DNA of 64,000 bases from Isoetes taiwanensis (taxonomy: Eukaryota; Streptophyta; Lycopodiopsida; Isoetales; Isoetaceae): positions 5,936,563 to 6,000,562 of the forward strand of contig JAJEKV010000020.1 of assembly GCA_021234155.1 (NCBI GenBank), in the 5' to 3' direction. Shown here piece after piece: positions 1 to 10,672 of the stretch; within the stretch, counting starts at the first letter, position 1, and the number at the start of each line of letters is the position of its first letter. A program made the translations under genes and the position numbers. Below the pieces are notes generated by a model. It was given only the letters and a program-made list of their open reading frames with translations. It did no database searches and was not told the origin of the DNA.

Positions 1-447
1 AATACAAAAGAAATGGCAATCATAACCAGCATTGGCATCCACAAATAAGAATATTCATGGGATAAAAAACAAGATATGATTTAAAATCAACACCGAGCTG
101 CCAAGATTGCAAATTCTTCTCTGGAAAAACCACATTATGGCAATGTCACAGTAGTTTTATAGCAAAGCTGGGCAATCCCTAATGGTTGTTTCCAGAAGCA
201 CATAATCTGTAACATCTAGTACAAGATCTTTAACAAATATGGAATGATCTGGACCGGAATCACCATGCCTGTCCTCTATGCCAAAAGATGCCCAGTTCAA
301 CTGAAAAAGTTGTTGACAATTTGGCATTGGCATTCCATTATAAGTTTGAATGGGTTAATAATGCTAGATATATAAGTCTGAATGGGTTAAAAATTCAACA
401 AAACCATAACCCTCAGGATTTCCGGTCTGTTTATTCCATATTTTTTA

Positions 448-1240
448 ACAAAATATCGTTGAGATGTTTCAGACTCCAGCTGCTTAGATATGCTCCTGAT
501 TCTCTCACTTTTATCCTGAACCTGGAGAAACCAATATAAAAATCAGAACACACAAGGCACAAGTGGCTTACTAACCAAGAGAACTTGCTCTTACTTCTTG
601 TTCCAATGAAGTGAGCTTAATTGTCTGTTGTTGAAGCTGCTTAAAAACCTCATTTTTCTCAATATTTAGGCTGTCCTGTCCCTCTTTGCACGGATAGTTT
701 CACATTCCTGGTAAAATTACGTTTAGATCAGAAGTCAATGTTCCAAGCAAGCTCTTAAACCCAAAAACGCAGAACAGTCACCAGTTGCAATCCTTCCAAA
801 TCTTTTGTGGTTCCCTCTAACTTTATTTTGAGTTCAGAAACTTGCAATTCTAGTAAGTGTTTGGTGCCTCTCAACAGGTTAATCTGCATGAACAGCATCA
901 AAATGTAACCATTATTACAAAGGTGACTACAAATTGCATCAAGTTTCTGACTTTCACAAGTTGCAACAGATTATAGTAGGCAGAGACCTTATTCACAACT
1001 TTCATCATCTTAATTTTTACCTTTATCCGTCTTTGCAACTTGACTCTGAAACCGGTATTCTAGCTTGGCATTTTCTTGTTCCAACTTCGTTTTCATTGCA
1101 CTGTACTCTTGAATTACCTGCAGAATACAGGACTGAAAAATGAGAAACATGAATCTAGATTGCCAAAGTCATAATCTGCCTTTTGTTGTTTCCTTAATAA
1201 ACTATGAACCTTTTCTTTCTCATTAGCCATCTCCAAAAAG
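448..1240 (-). pseudogene. Coiled-coil protein gene, several exons, frameshifted
   Basis: Four exons on the minus strand can be read with AG/GT borders: about 1117-1021, 883-782, 707-595 and 521-about 448. A less certain one lies near 1240-1140. The translations are Glu/Lys/Gln/Leu-rich heptad-like sequence (for example KTKLEQENAKLEYRF, ELQVSELKIKLEGTTKDLE, EKNEVFKQLQQQTIKLTSLE), typical of a long coiled coil. Exon 883-782 is exactly 34 codons. Exon 707-595 would be exactly 36 codons without a 5-bp tandem duplication (GGACA twice, near 672-681) that shifts the frame. Phase between the first and second exon also disagrees. The gene may continue off the left edge. I do not recognise the family; a structural or motor-associated coiled coil is possible but not shown. 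Confidence 0.45.
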
Positions 1241-1249
1241 TGCACATCA

Positions 1250-1968
1250 TTTTCATTGCCCATCAATATGTATCCAGAAATCATAAGGTCCCAAAGTTCA
1301 ACATTTCTACCCCATATTCTATCAAACACAGGATTCGAGTCTAAACTAAGGCAAACAATATCCCTTGTAATTGCGATTTTGTTTGCTCATATATTTTGCT
1401 CTCTCTTTTATTTGATGCATGTATTGTTAGACTGGGGCTTTCCACTAACAGCTCGGTGGCTTTCTGGATTTAAAGATGAATCACATTCAAATGCTTGGGA
1501 TTTTTCAGCATTTGTAAGAACCTATGCCATGTATTTAGATGAACGTCTAGAACCAGACTTATTAATTTGAGCATGCACGTGCTTACCTTCATAGTAATTC
1601 TTGCTCTCAATGCATTTCTTCACGCACAGGTCCAAACGTATGCCAAGTCCAGTTCCAGTACTCTCCAAAACCTTCTTCCCTGCTTCGCTGTCTTGAATAT
1701 TCTGGCACAGATGGTCTGGGACGAGGAGGAGGCGGAGGGGGCACAGAAATATTGGATTCTGCCCGACTGCTTCAGCCCCTGTATTATACAATGCCGACCC
1801 ATGCCGGAATAAAATGTGGCTTCCTATACATCTCTGGTTGTGCAAAAGTTCGCCTTTAAGGCCAGAAGAGAAGGTTTTTCTTGCCATAGTTGGATTTGTA
1901 AAAGAAAGAATACGCCCAGAAGCCTGACCTGATTGGAATATAAGAGTAGTTTGCTTAGAGGTGGGCAT
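1250..1968 (-). pseudogene. PPR gene remnant
   Basis: An ATG-started frame from 1968 to 1522 ends in a typical PPR opening (KCIESKNYYEGKHVHAQI). After a stop, PPR-like sequence resumes near 1340-1250 (VFDRIWGRNVELWDLMISGY). PPR proteins bind organellar RNA through tandem ~35-residue helical repeats; here only parts of about two repeats remain, with stops between them. The N-terminal ~100 residues are not PPR-like and might be a targeting region. It abuts the coiled-coil exons on the same strand, so the two may have been joined by rearrangement. Confidence 0.5.
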
Positions 1969-2025
1969 TCCGGCGTGGCCTCCCGCGAATCCAATCCATA
2001 GACCAGACACTAATCTTCACAACCC

Positions 2026-2058
2026 TAAAAAAACCCTTAAAAAAACCCTAAAAATAAT
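2026..2058 (-). promoter_or_regulatory. Telobox-like motifs
   Basis: Three AGGGTTTT/AAGGGTTT-type motifs in a row on the minus strand lie upstream of the minus-strand reading frame that starts at 1968. Single teloboxes are common near plant transcription starts. The spacing is irregular, so this is not a telomere tract. A promoter role is inference. Confidence 0.25.
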
Positions 2059-2074
2059 GGGAGGATATTCACAA

Positions 2075-2255
2075 ACAGCACAAAAAAAGCCCCCACCACA
2101 GGATTTGCCCCCTTCTCTAAAATCAATGGCTAACAAAAGGTTGCACTCTAGACATACTCTTTAAGTACACCTGGATGAATACGGCCACCAAATCATATGA
2201 AAACCTTAGAGAAAACAGTACAAAAACATAAAAAAAACCCCCTGTTATAATGCTA
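2075..2255 (-). repeat. Dispersed MITE-like repeat, family A (copy 1)
   Basis: Read on the minus strand, it starts TAGCATTATAACAGGGGG followed by a T-rich stretch, then a TCTAGAGTGCA motif and an AGCCATTGATTTTAG-like motif. The same start and motif order occur at 4978 (minus), 26540 (plus) and 39033 (plus). The start abuts the last recognisable codons of the Harbinger transposase at 2256, so this copy appears to interrupt or truncate that element. No transposase and no convincing second terminus were found, so the class is unknown. Confidence 0.5.
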
Positions 2256-3521
2256 GATATTCGTTTTACTCGCTCTACATACAACTTATTCTTCCTTTCC
2301 GATGCTATAGTTGCGGTAAGCTTAAAAGTCGCTTTGCCAATCCAACTATTATCAAACCCATCTCTATGTCTAACACAAAGGTTATGCAAGATAAGGCAGG
2401 TTGCAACAATATCTGGTATTCTATCCAACTGAATGTCATTCCTCTTCAGCAAGATTCTCCACCTTGATTTTAACATTCCAAAAGTGCATTCCACAGGCAT
2501 TCTCGTGATAGACTGAATGTAATTCCAATGACACTCCTTTCTGCTTAATCCTTTCTTGTGACCCTTAAATGGAGATAACATCATTTGCCTTGGAGCGTAC
2601 GCTACATCACCAACTAGATAATAATTCCCTAAATGTCCAGCTTTTATCTTTCCATCTTCTGGTTGCTCAGTCAATTTCTAATCATGAATCCTACCGGCCC
2701 ATCCAACATCATAGTCTTGTACACAACAATCAACACTTACAATCACCTGCAACAAAACAGAATAAAACCCCTTCCTATTGTAATAATCTTGAGCATTTTC
2801 ATTAGGTGCAATAATAGGTAGATGGTTGCCGTCAATAGCACCAACAACAAAAGGGATTCCCTTCAGATGCTCAAACTGACGTGATAAAGTATGCATTCTA
2901 TCTGTTGAAGGACACTTTATACATAAATCTTGTAAATGGTCCTTCACTACTGCAAAACTCGCATATTGCCCTCTATGCAGTCGTGTAGCCCACACTATAC
3001 TGATCTACAATTTCCCTAATAGTGTTACCTGTTGCAAGCCTTGTAAGTGCGATACAAATCTTTTTTTCCACAGTTATGGCTGCACGCATGTATGTGTCTT
3101 TAACCAAGTCATGACCTACCATCCAATGGTATTACGGGTCATACTTGCCCCCATGGTGACTCGAACCCAAGTCCTGCTCTGATACCAAATGTAACGTTCC
3201 TAACCAACATGACCTTAACCAACTGGGCAAAATTGTCTAGAAGTTAATGAGTAGTAACGCAACACCAAGATCTTAATGTTCCTAACCGACATGCCCTTAA
3301 CCAACTAGGCAAAACCGTCTAGACTTTCAAGATCCACTCGAGCGATCTCCCATGGGTCCATTACAATCTCTCCCACTAGAACTATGCTCGCAGTCTCTAA
3401 TGGGTCCGTTATAAAGTGTCGGGCCTAACACGCTACACACATATTCAAATGTTGCCCTTGATAATCTTTGCCTACTCTTAAACATATCATCTGTGTACGA
3501 TATTAGTAGGTAGCTTTTCAT
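2256..3521 (-). pseudogene. PIF/Harbinger transposase, broken
   Basis: DDE-type transposase of the PIF/Harbinger superfamily. The N-terminal part is at 3521-3327 (RATFEYVCSVLGPTL). A further stretch near 3090-3005 reads EKKICIALTRLATGNTIREI. The catalytic core runs from 2995 (FVVGAIDGNHLPI, the first-Asp region) through GDVAYAPRQMMLSPFKG to FGMLKSRWRILL and ILHNLCVRH. Defects: an in-frame TAG at 2680-2678, a frameshift near 3000, an inserted LTR-element scrap between 3120 and 3326, and truncation at 2256 by repeat family A. Inactive. The associated Myb/SANT-like partner gene of such elements was not seen. Confidence 0.85.
3120..3326 (-). mobile_element. LTR-retrotransposon scrap with primer-binding site
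   Basis: On the minus strand, 3187-3175 reads TGGTATCAGAGCA, the standard primer-binding site matching plant initiator tRNA-Met. The sequence on its 5' side would be the LTR end. Within it, a ~46-bp block (3195-3240) is repeated at 3279-3324 with few changes. The scrap sits inside the Harbinger transposase. No gag or pol is attached. Confidence 0.55.
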
Positions 3522-3989
3522 AAAAACTGAGGGCCTACTGTAAGCCCATACCTTGCGAACCGCTCTTATCGCTCTACCATCAGTGCAATTTGTTTAGTAA
3601 CAGCACATATCCATCTATTGACCATAGAAAGCAAATATAAGAGCAGGTGATGGTTCCTCAATCAAAGCTCTCAAAATATGATATAGCATCTTTTCCCTTT
3701 TATCCATCATCTCAAGCCTTATTCAGTCATTGAAACAGTTGAATAAGTGAGCAACAAGTCTAATAACTTTGAAATGATGGTTTATAGCAATTTTCTAGAA
3801 AGGAAAAGAAAAGAAAAAAAAATAGAATTTACAATAAGCACAAAGTAAACAACTTCATATGCGAAAACTGATAGTTATGAGTTGAAGACATTAAATTTCA
3901 TCTGCAATGTTGGAAAGTACGTATTTAAAATCTAATACAATGCTGATTTTCAAGTGGTTTCAAACGGAAGGTTTGTGGATCGACATTCA
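3522..3989. other. No recognisable gene
   Basis: AT-rich sequence between the Harbinger remnant and the next degraded coding stretch. No open frame, repeat or RNA gene was recognised. Confidence 0.4.
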
Positions 3990-4790
3990 AAGCTTGTCTG
4001 CAAGCTTGGAGAACGATGCCTCCATTTTTTCCAAAGAGCTACCTTGTGCTCCTCCAATGATGCCATGTCCGTCATCTGACCAAGAAACTCTTTCAGTCCC
4101 TCTTTAATTTCCCGAAGAATTGCATTCTTCTTATTCTAGATGTTTTTCTTGTTCATCACAGTAGATTTCTTTTCTATAGGTTTCTCTTCTACTGTGTCTT
4201 CCGCATCTGATTGCATTGCCTTCGTCTTACTCACGATGGAACCAACCGTAAATTGCCTTGCGCAGATTCGCTCGATTGGCCATGTATTCATCAATCAAGT
4301 TATAGTACTGATACTCCTCTATGCATTGAATATGGCGCCATGGAGATTTGCCAGGATTCATCAGCACCGTAACCCCTTCTCTGATCACCCATTCCCTACT
4401 CTATCATAAGCTTGGGTAGGCAACAGAAATCGTTGCCCTTTTCTGTAAATATCTTCGTGGTCCGGATTTGGAAGCTGAACAATGGTAAAGAGACGACCCA
4501 TAAGCAAGTTTTGTACTGCTTCATAGACCATTTGATATGGATTGCATGATTCTACGCTACATATTGCAAGTAAGCAAACAATGGGTTGACCATGTTTGGT
4601 ACAGAAAAGGAGCCATGCCCGGTACTATATAGCTGCAGCCTTCACGATGTGGAGGAAGGGCTTATATCCTAAATGCAAGCTACGCATGCTAGACATGGCA
4701 CAGTGCCAAAACTGACAGAGCTCACAAAGCTCCTTAAATGCCTTCTCCCTGACATCGAGCTCGAAAGCAATATTCCCAGCTGAAGAACTC
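3990..4790 (-). pseudogene. Degraded unrecognised protein gene
   Basis: Read on the minus strand, the stretch gives protein-like sequence broken by single stops and frame changes. 4790-4410 contains ELCELCQFWHCAMSSMRSL, one stop, then NPYQMVYEAVQNLLMGRLF and DIYRKGQRFLLPTQAYDRVG. 4360-4000 contains YYNLIDEYMANRANLRKAIY and a Lys/Glu-rich tail. Composition and continuity suggest former coding sequence, but I do not recognise the family. It could be a host gene fragment or a transposon accessory ORF. Confidence 0.35.
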
Positions 4791-4819
4791 TAATTTTGGA
4801 ATAGGGCAGGCATGACCTT

Positions 4820-4978
4820 TTTTTGTGCAATTACTCGAGGGATCTTAGCCATCAAATACGAATAGGGCATAGTTGATGTCGTGGATCTCAGCCGTCCAAA
4901 TTAGGGCTGGATCCACGACAGTAAAACATTATAATATAGTATACAAAAACACAAAGGAAATTCCCTGCTATTATGCTA
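4820..4978 (-). repeat. Dispersed MITE-like repeat, family A (copy 2)
   Basis: The minus strand begins TAGCATAATAGCAGGG, followed by a TTTCCTTTGTGTTTTTGTA stretch. This matches the start of the copies at 26540 and 39033 with scattered changes. The interior also holds two related motifs around a GTGGATC core (GTCGTGGATC) at about 4878 and 4912. Confidence 0.45.
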
Positions 4979-5085
4979 GATATATGAGAATGGGATCATA
5001 GTTGTATTGGTTTAGGTGCGATAGTTGCATATGATATCTTGGGCATTTATTAGCACCTCAAACCTCCACTTAGTCTTTAAAAAAT

Positions 5086-5117
5086 CTATTCTATTCTATT
5101 CTATTCTATTCTATTTT
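5086..5117 (+). repeat. (CTATT)n microsatellite
   Basis: About six tandem CTATT units ending in TTTTA. Simple sequence repeat with no visible coding context. Confidence 0.9.
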
Positions 5118-6019
5118 ATGACAAACTCAACATGTTTTTGGTGTAAGTAGATAGACATGAGAATTGAAGGATCGTCGTGCAGTTCATAGTCTCAATTGAG
5201 TTAGAATTCTGAGGGATCTTTGTGAGCCTTTAGCAAGGTTTTGCTATTGTTTTTTAAACTTAACCTGTGGATTCTTGAAGCTTAAGGCATCGTCATTACA
5301 TAGCATGATATCATATCTTTGAGAGTTGAGCTCATACAAGTTTATTGAATATGGTTGAGATTAAAGATCCAATTCTTTATCTTGATTTTCGGTTAAGAAT
5401 GCTTTTGCATTGCATTAATCAATTCATGCATATGCATACCAACTTGTTAGTGTTATGCAAGTCTTGATGAGATGCCGGGTTACCTAGAGGGTTAACCTAG
5501 CAGGCCCGTTACAGGTTCAGAAGTTATGGACTACAGGAAATGTAGAGTTAATCTCTATGAGGCTATGTCACACAATATGTCGGATGAGGCTTGAATGTGG
5601 AGATATGGATACATGGCAGAAGATACCCTATGAATACTGTACAACGGGTCTAATGAAGTAGCAGATGAGATCCATCCTATACTTCGATGCCCTAAGATAT
5701 AGAATTTCTGCTAACCATTACAGATTTCTTTGACCTTTCTGCCAAAGTGTATAAAAATTATCTTGTTGAGGCCATGAGAATCTATATCCAAAGTTTCAAT
5801 GCTTCATTTGCAGACTTAGAGATGATTGAGGTTGAGGGAGATGAGCTCTATTAGAGAACACATTGGATTATTGTTGCATATGTAAAATGTAGTTTTCAAT
5901 GACCTTTAGACCTGATGGTCTCGTAGAATTATTAATCAACATTTCATTTCATCATTTCGATGGTGATGAAAGTAGTATTTTCTTCTTAATTGGCTGCCAA
6001 GTCCTCAATTGCTAAGAAG
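5118..6019. other. No recognisable gene
   Basis: AT-rich intergenic sequence downstream (3' side) of the phytocyanin gene. No open frame of note, no RNA gene and no repeat identified. Confidence 0.4.
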
Positions 6020-6961
6020 TCATAGAAAACTCGTTTGGTGTTGCATGTAGTCAGCTGGTGGAAGCAGTGATTCTGGCGCAGATGCTTGAGGTGGCAATGA
6101 CACTGGAGCTTGAGATGCAAACCCTTCTGAAGATACAATTATACTCACTTTTTGTCCAGTTTTGCAGTGTGTACCCTGCCCTTGCAATGACTTGTTGCAT
6201 GCAAAATAATAGGTACCCTCTTGCCTAGGTGCCTTCCACTGCATTCATGGGCACCATAATAAGAGGTTATCATCTTCATGATATTATGAGCATGAGCACC
6301 ATAACCTATGCATTTCCTATGGGATGCGGCCATGCAGTATTAACGTGAGCAACTTAACATACGTATTTACGGATGAAAATAAAGTTACCCTTGTTATGGG
6401 TCGTGGCACAATCATGATCGATGGTTATTCTATAGGATGGAATCACCACCGTTGGGAATGCGCCACATCAGAGTGACAAGGGTAACTTCATTTTCACAAT
6501 TTATTTACTATCTCCATGCTACACATCATATTTGTAGATCTCTCAAAAAACTCAAAGTCAAAGTTAAGGCTTACTATGTAGGATCCAGACGTCCCGTCGT
6601 CTAGCAACGTTGCTTTTCCAAAGTTGCAGCTATCAAAATCCGCCTTGGAAGATACACATTTTGCTTTGTTGGAGCGTAATTGAACACTGCCAAAACGCTT
6701 GAATTAGATTATGCATCTGTAATCCTAGATCAAAGAAAAAAAAACCTTACCAACTGAGTCTCCAGGTGCGACCGAGTCCTGTGATAAAGCCCAAGCGGCA
6801 TAATCAGGCACTCGTTGCGTTGCAACGTCAAAATCTGTCCATCCTAGTGCGTCCCCAACTGTGACTGTTTTAGCTGATGCCCTATAGACCAAAATAAATG
6901 CAACAGCGGTCAGCAACGTAACTGCTCCCATGCTTCTGCGAGAAAAAAGAAAATGAACCAT
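6020..6961 (-). pseudogene. Phytocyanin (early-nodulin-like), frameshifted
   Basis: Three exons on the minus strand: 6961-6751, 6686-6575 and 6238-6020, with GT-AG borders and matching phases. Exon 1 encodes an N-terminal hydrophobic signal segment (GAVTLLTAVAFILVY) and the start of a plastocyanin-like domain (VGDALGWTDFDV). Exon 2 gives VVFNYAPTKQN then, after a one-base loss, SSKADFDSCNFGKATLLDDG. Exon 3 gives GTYYFACNKS...GTHCKTGQK and a Pro-rich tail (SLPPQASAPESLLPP) with no hydrophobic GPI-anchor signal. Phytocyanins are extracellular blue-copper proteins. Here the first ligand His is Gln (KQN for the usual HN), while Cys, the second His and the stellacyanin-type Gln remain, so type-1 copper binding is doubtful. 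The frameshift makes it a probable pseudogene unless it is an assembly error. Confidence 0.75.
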
Positions 6962-8373
6962 ATATTAGAAGGAATAAGCCACTACAAACTTAAAATTTGA
7001 AGGAATGGATAGTCTACAGCATCAAGTCCAGAACAATGCAGATCAATTTTTAAGTAAAAATGAAGCAATAAAGAGTAGAAGAAACTAGTATTTTCTGGCT
7101 TCATGCAGGAAACAGATCTACATTCTGAATGAAAAACCCACCTGGATCGAAGCTAAACGGATCACTTCCTAAGCTATCCGGCAAAGGAACCCAAGTTTGG
7201 ATAGCATAAAAGAGAGGGAAGCTTCGGCACACCATAGTCAGACTGTACCTAATGGCAGGCCTGTGTAAAGAGGCGTTGTTACAGACTGATTATTTCTCCA
7301 TTTTTTATTTTTATTGCCATTTATATAAACCTTTATAGTTGAATTAATGAAAAGATGCTTTTCAAATTTAAGGTGTCTTTCATTTTGTCCCTTCCACTTC
7401 AGCATTTAGAAAGGGATCTTGCTTCATTTACATTGCAAATTGTAATGGATCTATGTCTTAATTCGATCCTTGAGCATCTTTCAGATATCTTGCTCCACTG
7501 TCCCTCTACAATGATTCTAATATTTAATTCTATAAAATCATGCGTGGCTTTGCCAACAACTCATCTATCTAACCCAGTGTTGGCCAAACTTTTTAGGTCC
7601 CATCAGAAAATTTCTTGTGGTTACTTTGGCTAGTCGTTATCTTGTCTTTAGAGTCAGAACTTCTTATAGTCTTAATAGAAAACCTCAAGAGAACTTGCCG
7701 AAAAATCTCCTACGATACACTAACTCAATCTGAAAATTTTCAATTTCAACCAGTTGATTTCAAATATTCTCAGAACTAACCTCCATATTATGCTTTTGTG
7801 ACTTGAAAGAAGTGGTTATGGTTGCATGGGTGATTCATGCTAACCATCATTCATTTAAATTGGATTTATGTCTGTTCCAAAAGCACGCCACTTTTGCATA
7901 GAGTGTAAATTCTTTACTGGTGGTCAAAAAGCACTGTCCAGACAAGTGCTTTAACTGCTAAAAATCTCGCATCCAACGTGAATTTAACATGCATATTGTG
8001 TTTGAAAATTGAGTATTACAAATAATAAACGTGTCTTTAAACATTAAAGTAGGAAAAATGAGGTACCAACTAATTTAATTATTTCGTAACATCAAATTTT
8101 GTATTAGCTAAGTGCTTTATGTGCTAAGTGCTCTCGCGGAAAGTTGTACACCACCAAAGAATTTACACCCCATACCCTTTTCTCAATATAGTGTTTTGTT
8201 GTGTGACATGCTGTTTTGCATTGTTGCAAATTTTTGCATTGTAGTAGTGGGTGGTTTAACATTTTCTTGTTTTAGTGAGAAGAATGTGGTGTTTCAATAG
8301 CATTTGTAGATAACAACACATCAATATACAGAGAACACTTTTTACATTGTATTCACTTGATATGAAGATTACA
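6962..8373. other. No recognisable gene
   Basis: AT-rich sequence between the phytocyanin start and the end of the FCP1-like gene. The small open frames here have no domain or codon signal I trust. The phytocyanin promoter should lie at its left edge. Confidence 0.4.
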
Positions 8374-9390
8374 TCATGGAGGGACTAGTCCTTTCTTTGT
8401 CAAATAACTCTCAAGATAGGGATCCATCTCCTTAGTCCGATCTAGTTCTGGATGCGTTTTGACAACATCTGATACTGTTTTACCAAAAGCCAAGCCACTC
8501 ATGATGGACATGAATAGTACTAGATTCTCATCTGTTGAGTAATCTTGTGGAGTATAAGTTGGTGGATTTAGAGCCTGACCTTGATTATAAAAGCACTTAA
8601 GAGCATCATCATCTACTATTATGATGTCCTCTTTCTTTTGAATGCCAAGCTGATCCATCATAGTACCAAGATGTTTCACGAAGACCGGTTTGCCATCCGG
8701 ATCTCTTGGATGTGGAAACTTTATACACTTACTTTGGTCCCAAATCGTCACAAAGTCTCGATTCATGCCTGGTAACACCCTAAGTACTTCATCAACATTT
8801 CTGCGTTCCATTGAGGACCAGATGGCAACTCGAAACAATCTGAACGCCTCATTCATCATATCTTCTAAGCGTGGACGAGGATAGATCCACTTAGTATTCG
8901 ATTCTAGAGGGACTTGCTCGAAGTCATCACTGTTAATAAGCTTCTTAGGAAACGTTTTACACATGACACCATTCAGATCGAAGACAATGATTTTGTCACA
9001 AGCAGCAGGTGGAGCCCTGAACCATGGAAAACAAAGAGTTAGCCATGCAAAAGTGTTCTGCAATACACGACAAGCGCGTTTATCCTTCATAAATAAGCTA
9101 CATATCGCGCCTGGCGTGAATTACCTTTCATCGTCGCCGTCATCCGCAGCAGTCGTAGCGTCTACTTCACTCCCCGGATGCTTACTGTCAGAAGCATGAA
9201 CGCCACCGTTAAGTTCGGACATGTTCTCTTCTATGAAAGCTACCACAGAGGTTTGATTCCTAACCTCAGTGGTTGCATCTGAGCTTGCATGATCATCCTG
9301 GCTGCTATCAGCAACTGCCGCAGTCATACCCCCAAGCTGGACATTACCAGTTGGAATGTTATCAAGCATGGACGCCAAATTTTTCTCCAT
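8374..9390 (-). CDS. FCP1/SCP-like HAD phosphatase-fold protein
   Basis: Two exons: 9390-9125 and 9016-8374, separated by a 108-bp GT-AG intron with matching phase 2. The product is 302 residues from the ATG at 9390. Residues 1-88 are acidic and low complexity. The HAD/FCP1-homology domain starts near residue 95 with CDKIIVFDLNGVMCK, continues through AIWSSMERRNVDEVL and ends around EDIIIVDDDALKC. Family members dephosphorylate Ser/Thr on proteins such as the RNA polymerase II tail. In this protein the second Asp of the DxDx motif is Asn (Asp102-Leu-Asn104), so the general acid/base is missing and catalysis may be weak or absent. The frame stays open upstream of the ATG for at least ten codons until PPR-derived DNA, so the original start may have been lost or lie in another exon. 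Confidence 0.75.
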
Positions 9391-9406
9391 GGTCTCACGT
9401 TCCCGC

Positions 9407-10235
9407 TCAGCATGGATGCCTAATCAATGCACCCCATGATGCCATATTTCTAACTGGCATATCATGGAAGATCTTACATGCTTCTCGTAAACTTCCACAT
9501 TTTGCATACATATCAACTAGGCTAGTGCCCACAATCACATCTATTTGTGCACGTTTATTAATTTGGTCATGGATCAGCTTGCCTTGTTCCACAGCCCCAG
9601 TTATGGCACATGCCTTCAAGATATATACCAGTGTGACTATGCCTACCATTATTCCTTGCTCCTGCATTTTACCATAATGTTCTAGTGCCATAAGGCCCTC
9701 ACCATCCACTAATCATTATAGCCCATAATATGTCATCCACATATGTCAACCTCGAAAAGACTTTACAAGCTTCCTCCAGACTCCTGCAGTTCATATACAT
9801 ATCAATCAAACTTGTGGCAATATTCACATCACATTGAATCCCACCCTTGGTGACCTGGCAATGGATGATCCTGCCCTGGGCTATAGCCCCAGTGCTAGCA
9901 CATGCCCGTAGAATGTTTGAAAATGTGGAGCTATTCGGATTTACTCCTGCATCTTGCATTTCTTCAAAACAATGTATAGCAACAATGCCCTCTCCATGTT
10001 CAGTATATCCTGCAATCATTGAATTCCATGACATGATACTAGGACATAATAATGTCCTGAAGACATTAAAAGTTTCCTCCAAACTACCACACTTTGCATA
10101 CATATCAATGAGAGCGCTTCCTATTCTATTATCCAAGTAGACACAATTACTGATAATTTGATAATGTATGGTCCTTCCATGTTCTATGGTCCCTGCCATA
10201 GCACATGCCTTCAAAACACTGCTTCTGCCCTTTGT
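9407..10235 (-). pseudogene. PPR gene remnant (PLS-type repeats)
   Basis: About six PPR-type units read on the minus strand, in two frames joined by a frameshift near 9705. Recognisable pieces include IGSALIDMYAKCGSLEE, SIMSWNSMIAGYTEHGEG, ATSLIDMYMNCRSLEEACKVF and IVGTSLVDMYAKCGSLREACKIF. Plant PPR proteins act in RNA processing in mitochondria and plastids. There is no start, no targeting peptide and no C-terminal E or DYW domain, and the last frame stops 17 bp before the ATG of the FCP1-like gene. It looks like an inserted fragment between the two neighbouring coding blocks. Confidence 0.8.
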
Positions 10236-10672
10236 AAGGTACCAAAGCCAACGGGTTTTTATCTTTGACATGACCCCAATCAGCCGTGGCTAGTACCTTT
10301 TCGAAAAACACTTCAAGGAAATCCCTGGACTGGTCATCGTTGACGAAACTTAAACATCTTCTTGATGTCTTCAGGGCCTCTCTACCAATATACCCTCCAA
10401 CATGCAATTCACAGCAAGTGGTATCAAGTGGTGCAAATGCCTCAACAAGATAGCTTGCCAGATTGATTGCAAACCCATGTTTATTCAAGGGTCCCTTCTC
10501 TTTTGTCAGCAATTCCAGAGTGATGTCTTTCCGGTAGAGGTTAGGAACATCAAATTCCTCGCCTTCATTTGCTTCATCCTCATCATCTGCTTTGTAGAAG
10601 ACATTTTTCAAGTTGGGTTCATCCAAAAGAAAACACTGCCATGCACCTTTATCTGATGCCCCTTTGCTCTTA
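10236..10672 (-). pseudogene. Possible DNA N4/N6-methylase-like domain remnant
   Basis: Open minus-strand frame with an acidic segment (DDEDEANEGEEFDVPNLY), then KHGFAINLASYLVEAFAPLD, TTCCELHVGGYIGREALK and RRCLSFVNDDQSRDFLE. The order 'substrate-facing helix, Gly-rich strand-loop, aligned Arg-Arg, then an acid after a strand' resembles the C-terminal SAM-binding part of DNA N4/N6 methylases. The Gly loop is atypical (HVGGY rather than FxGxG) and no DPPY-type catalytic motif is present. It is cut at the left by PPR sequence and at the right by the CACTA terminus at 10673. The assignment is tentative; it could be an unrelated fern-specific protein. Confidence 0.3.

Noticed and set aside
2026-2058. 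Interstitial telomere tract
   Set aside because: Only three irregular AGGGTTT-like words; more consistent with promoter teloboxes or chance.
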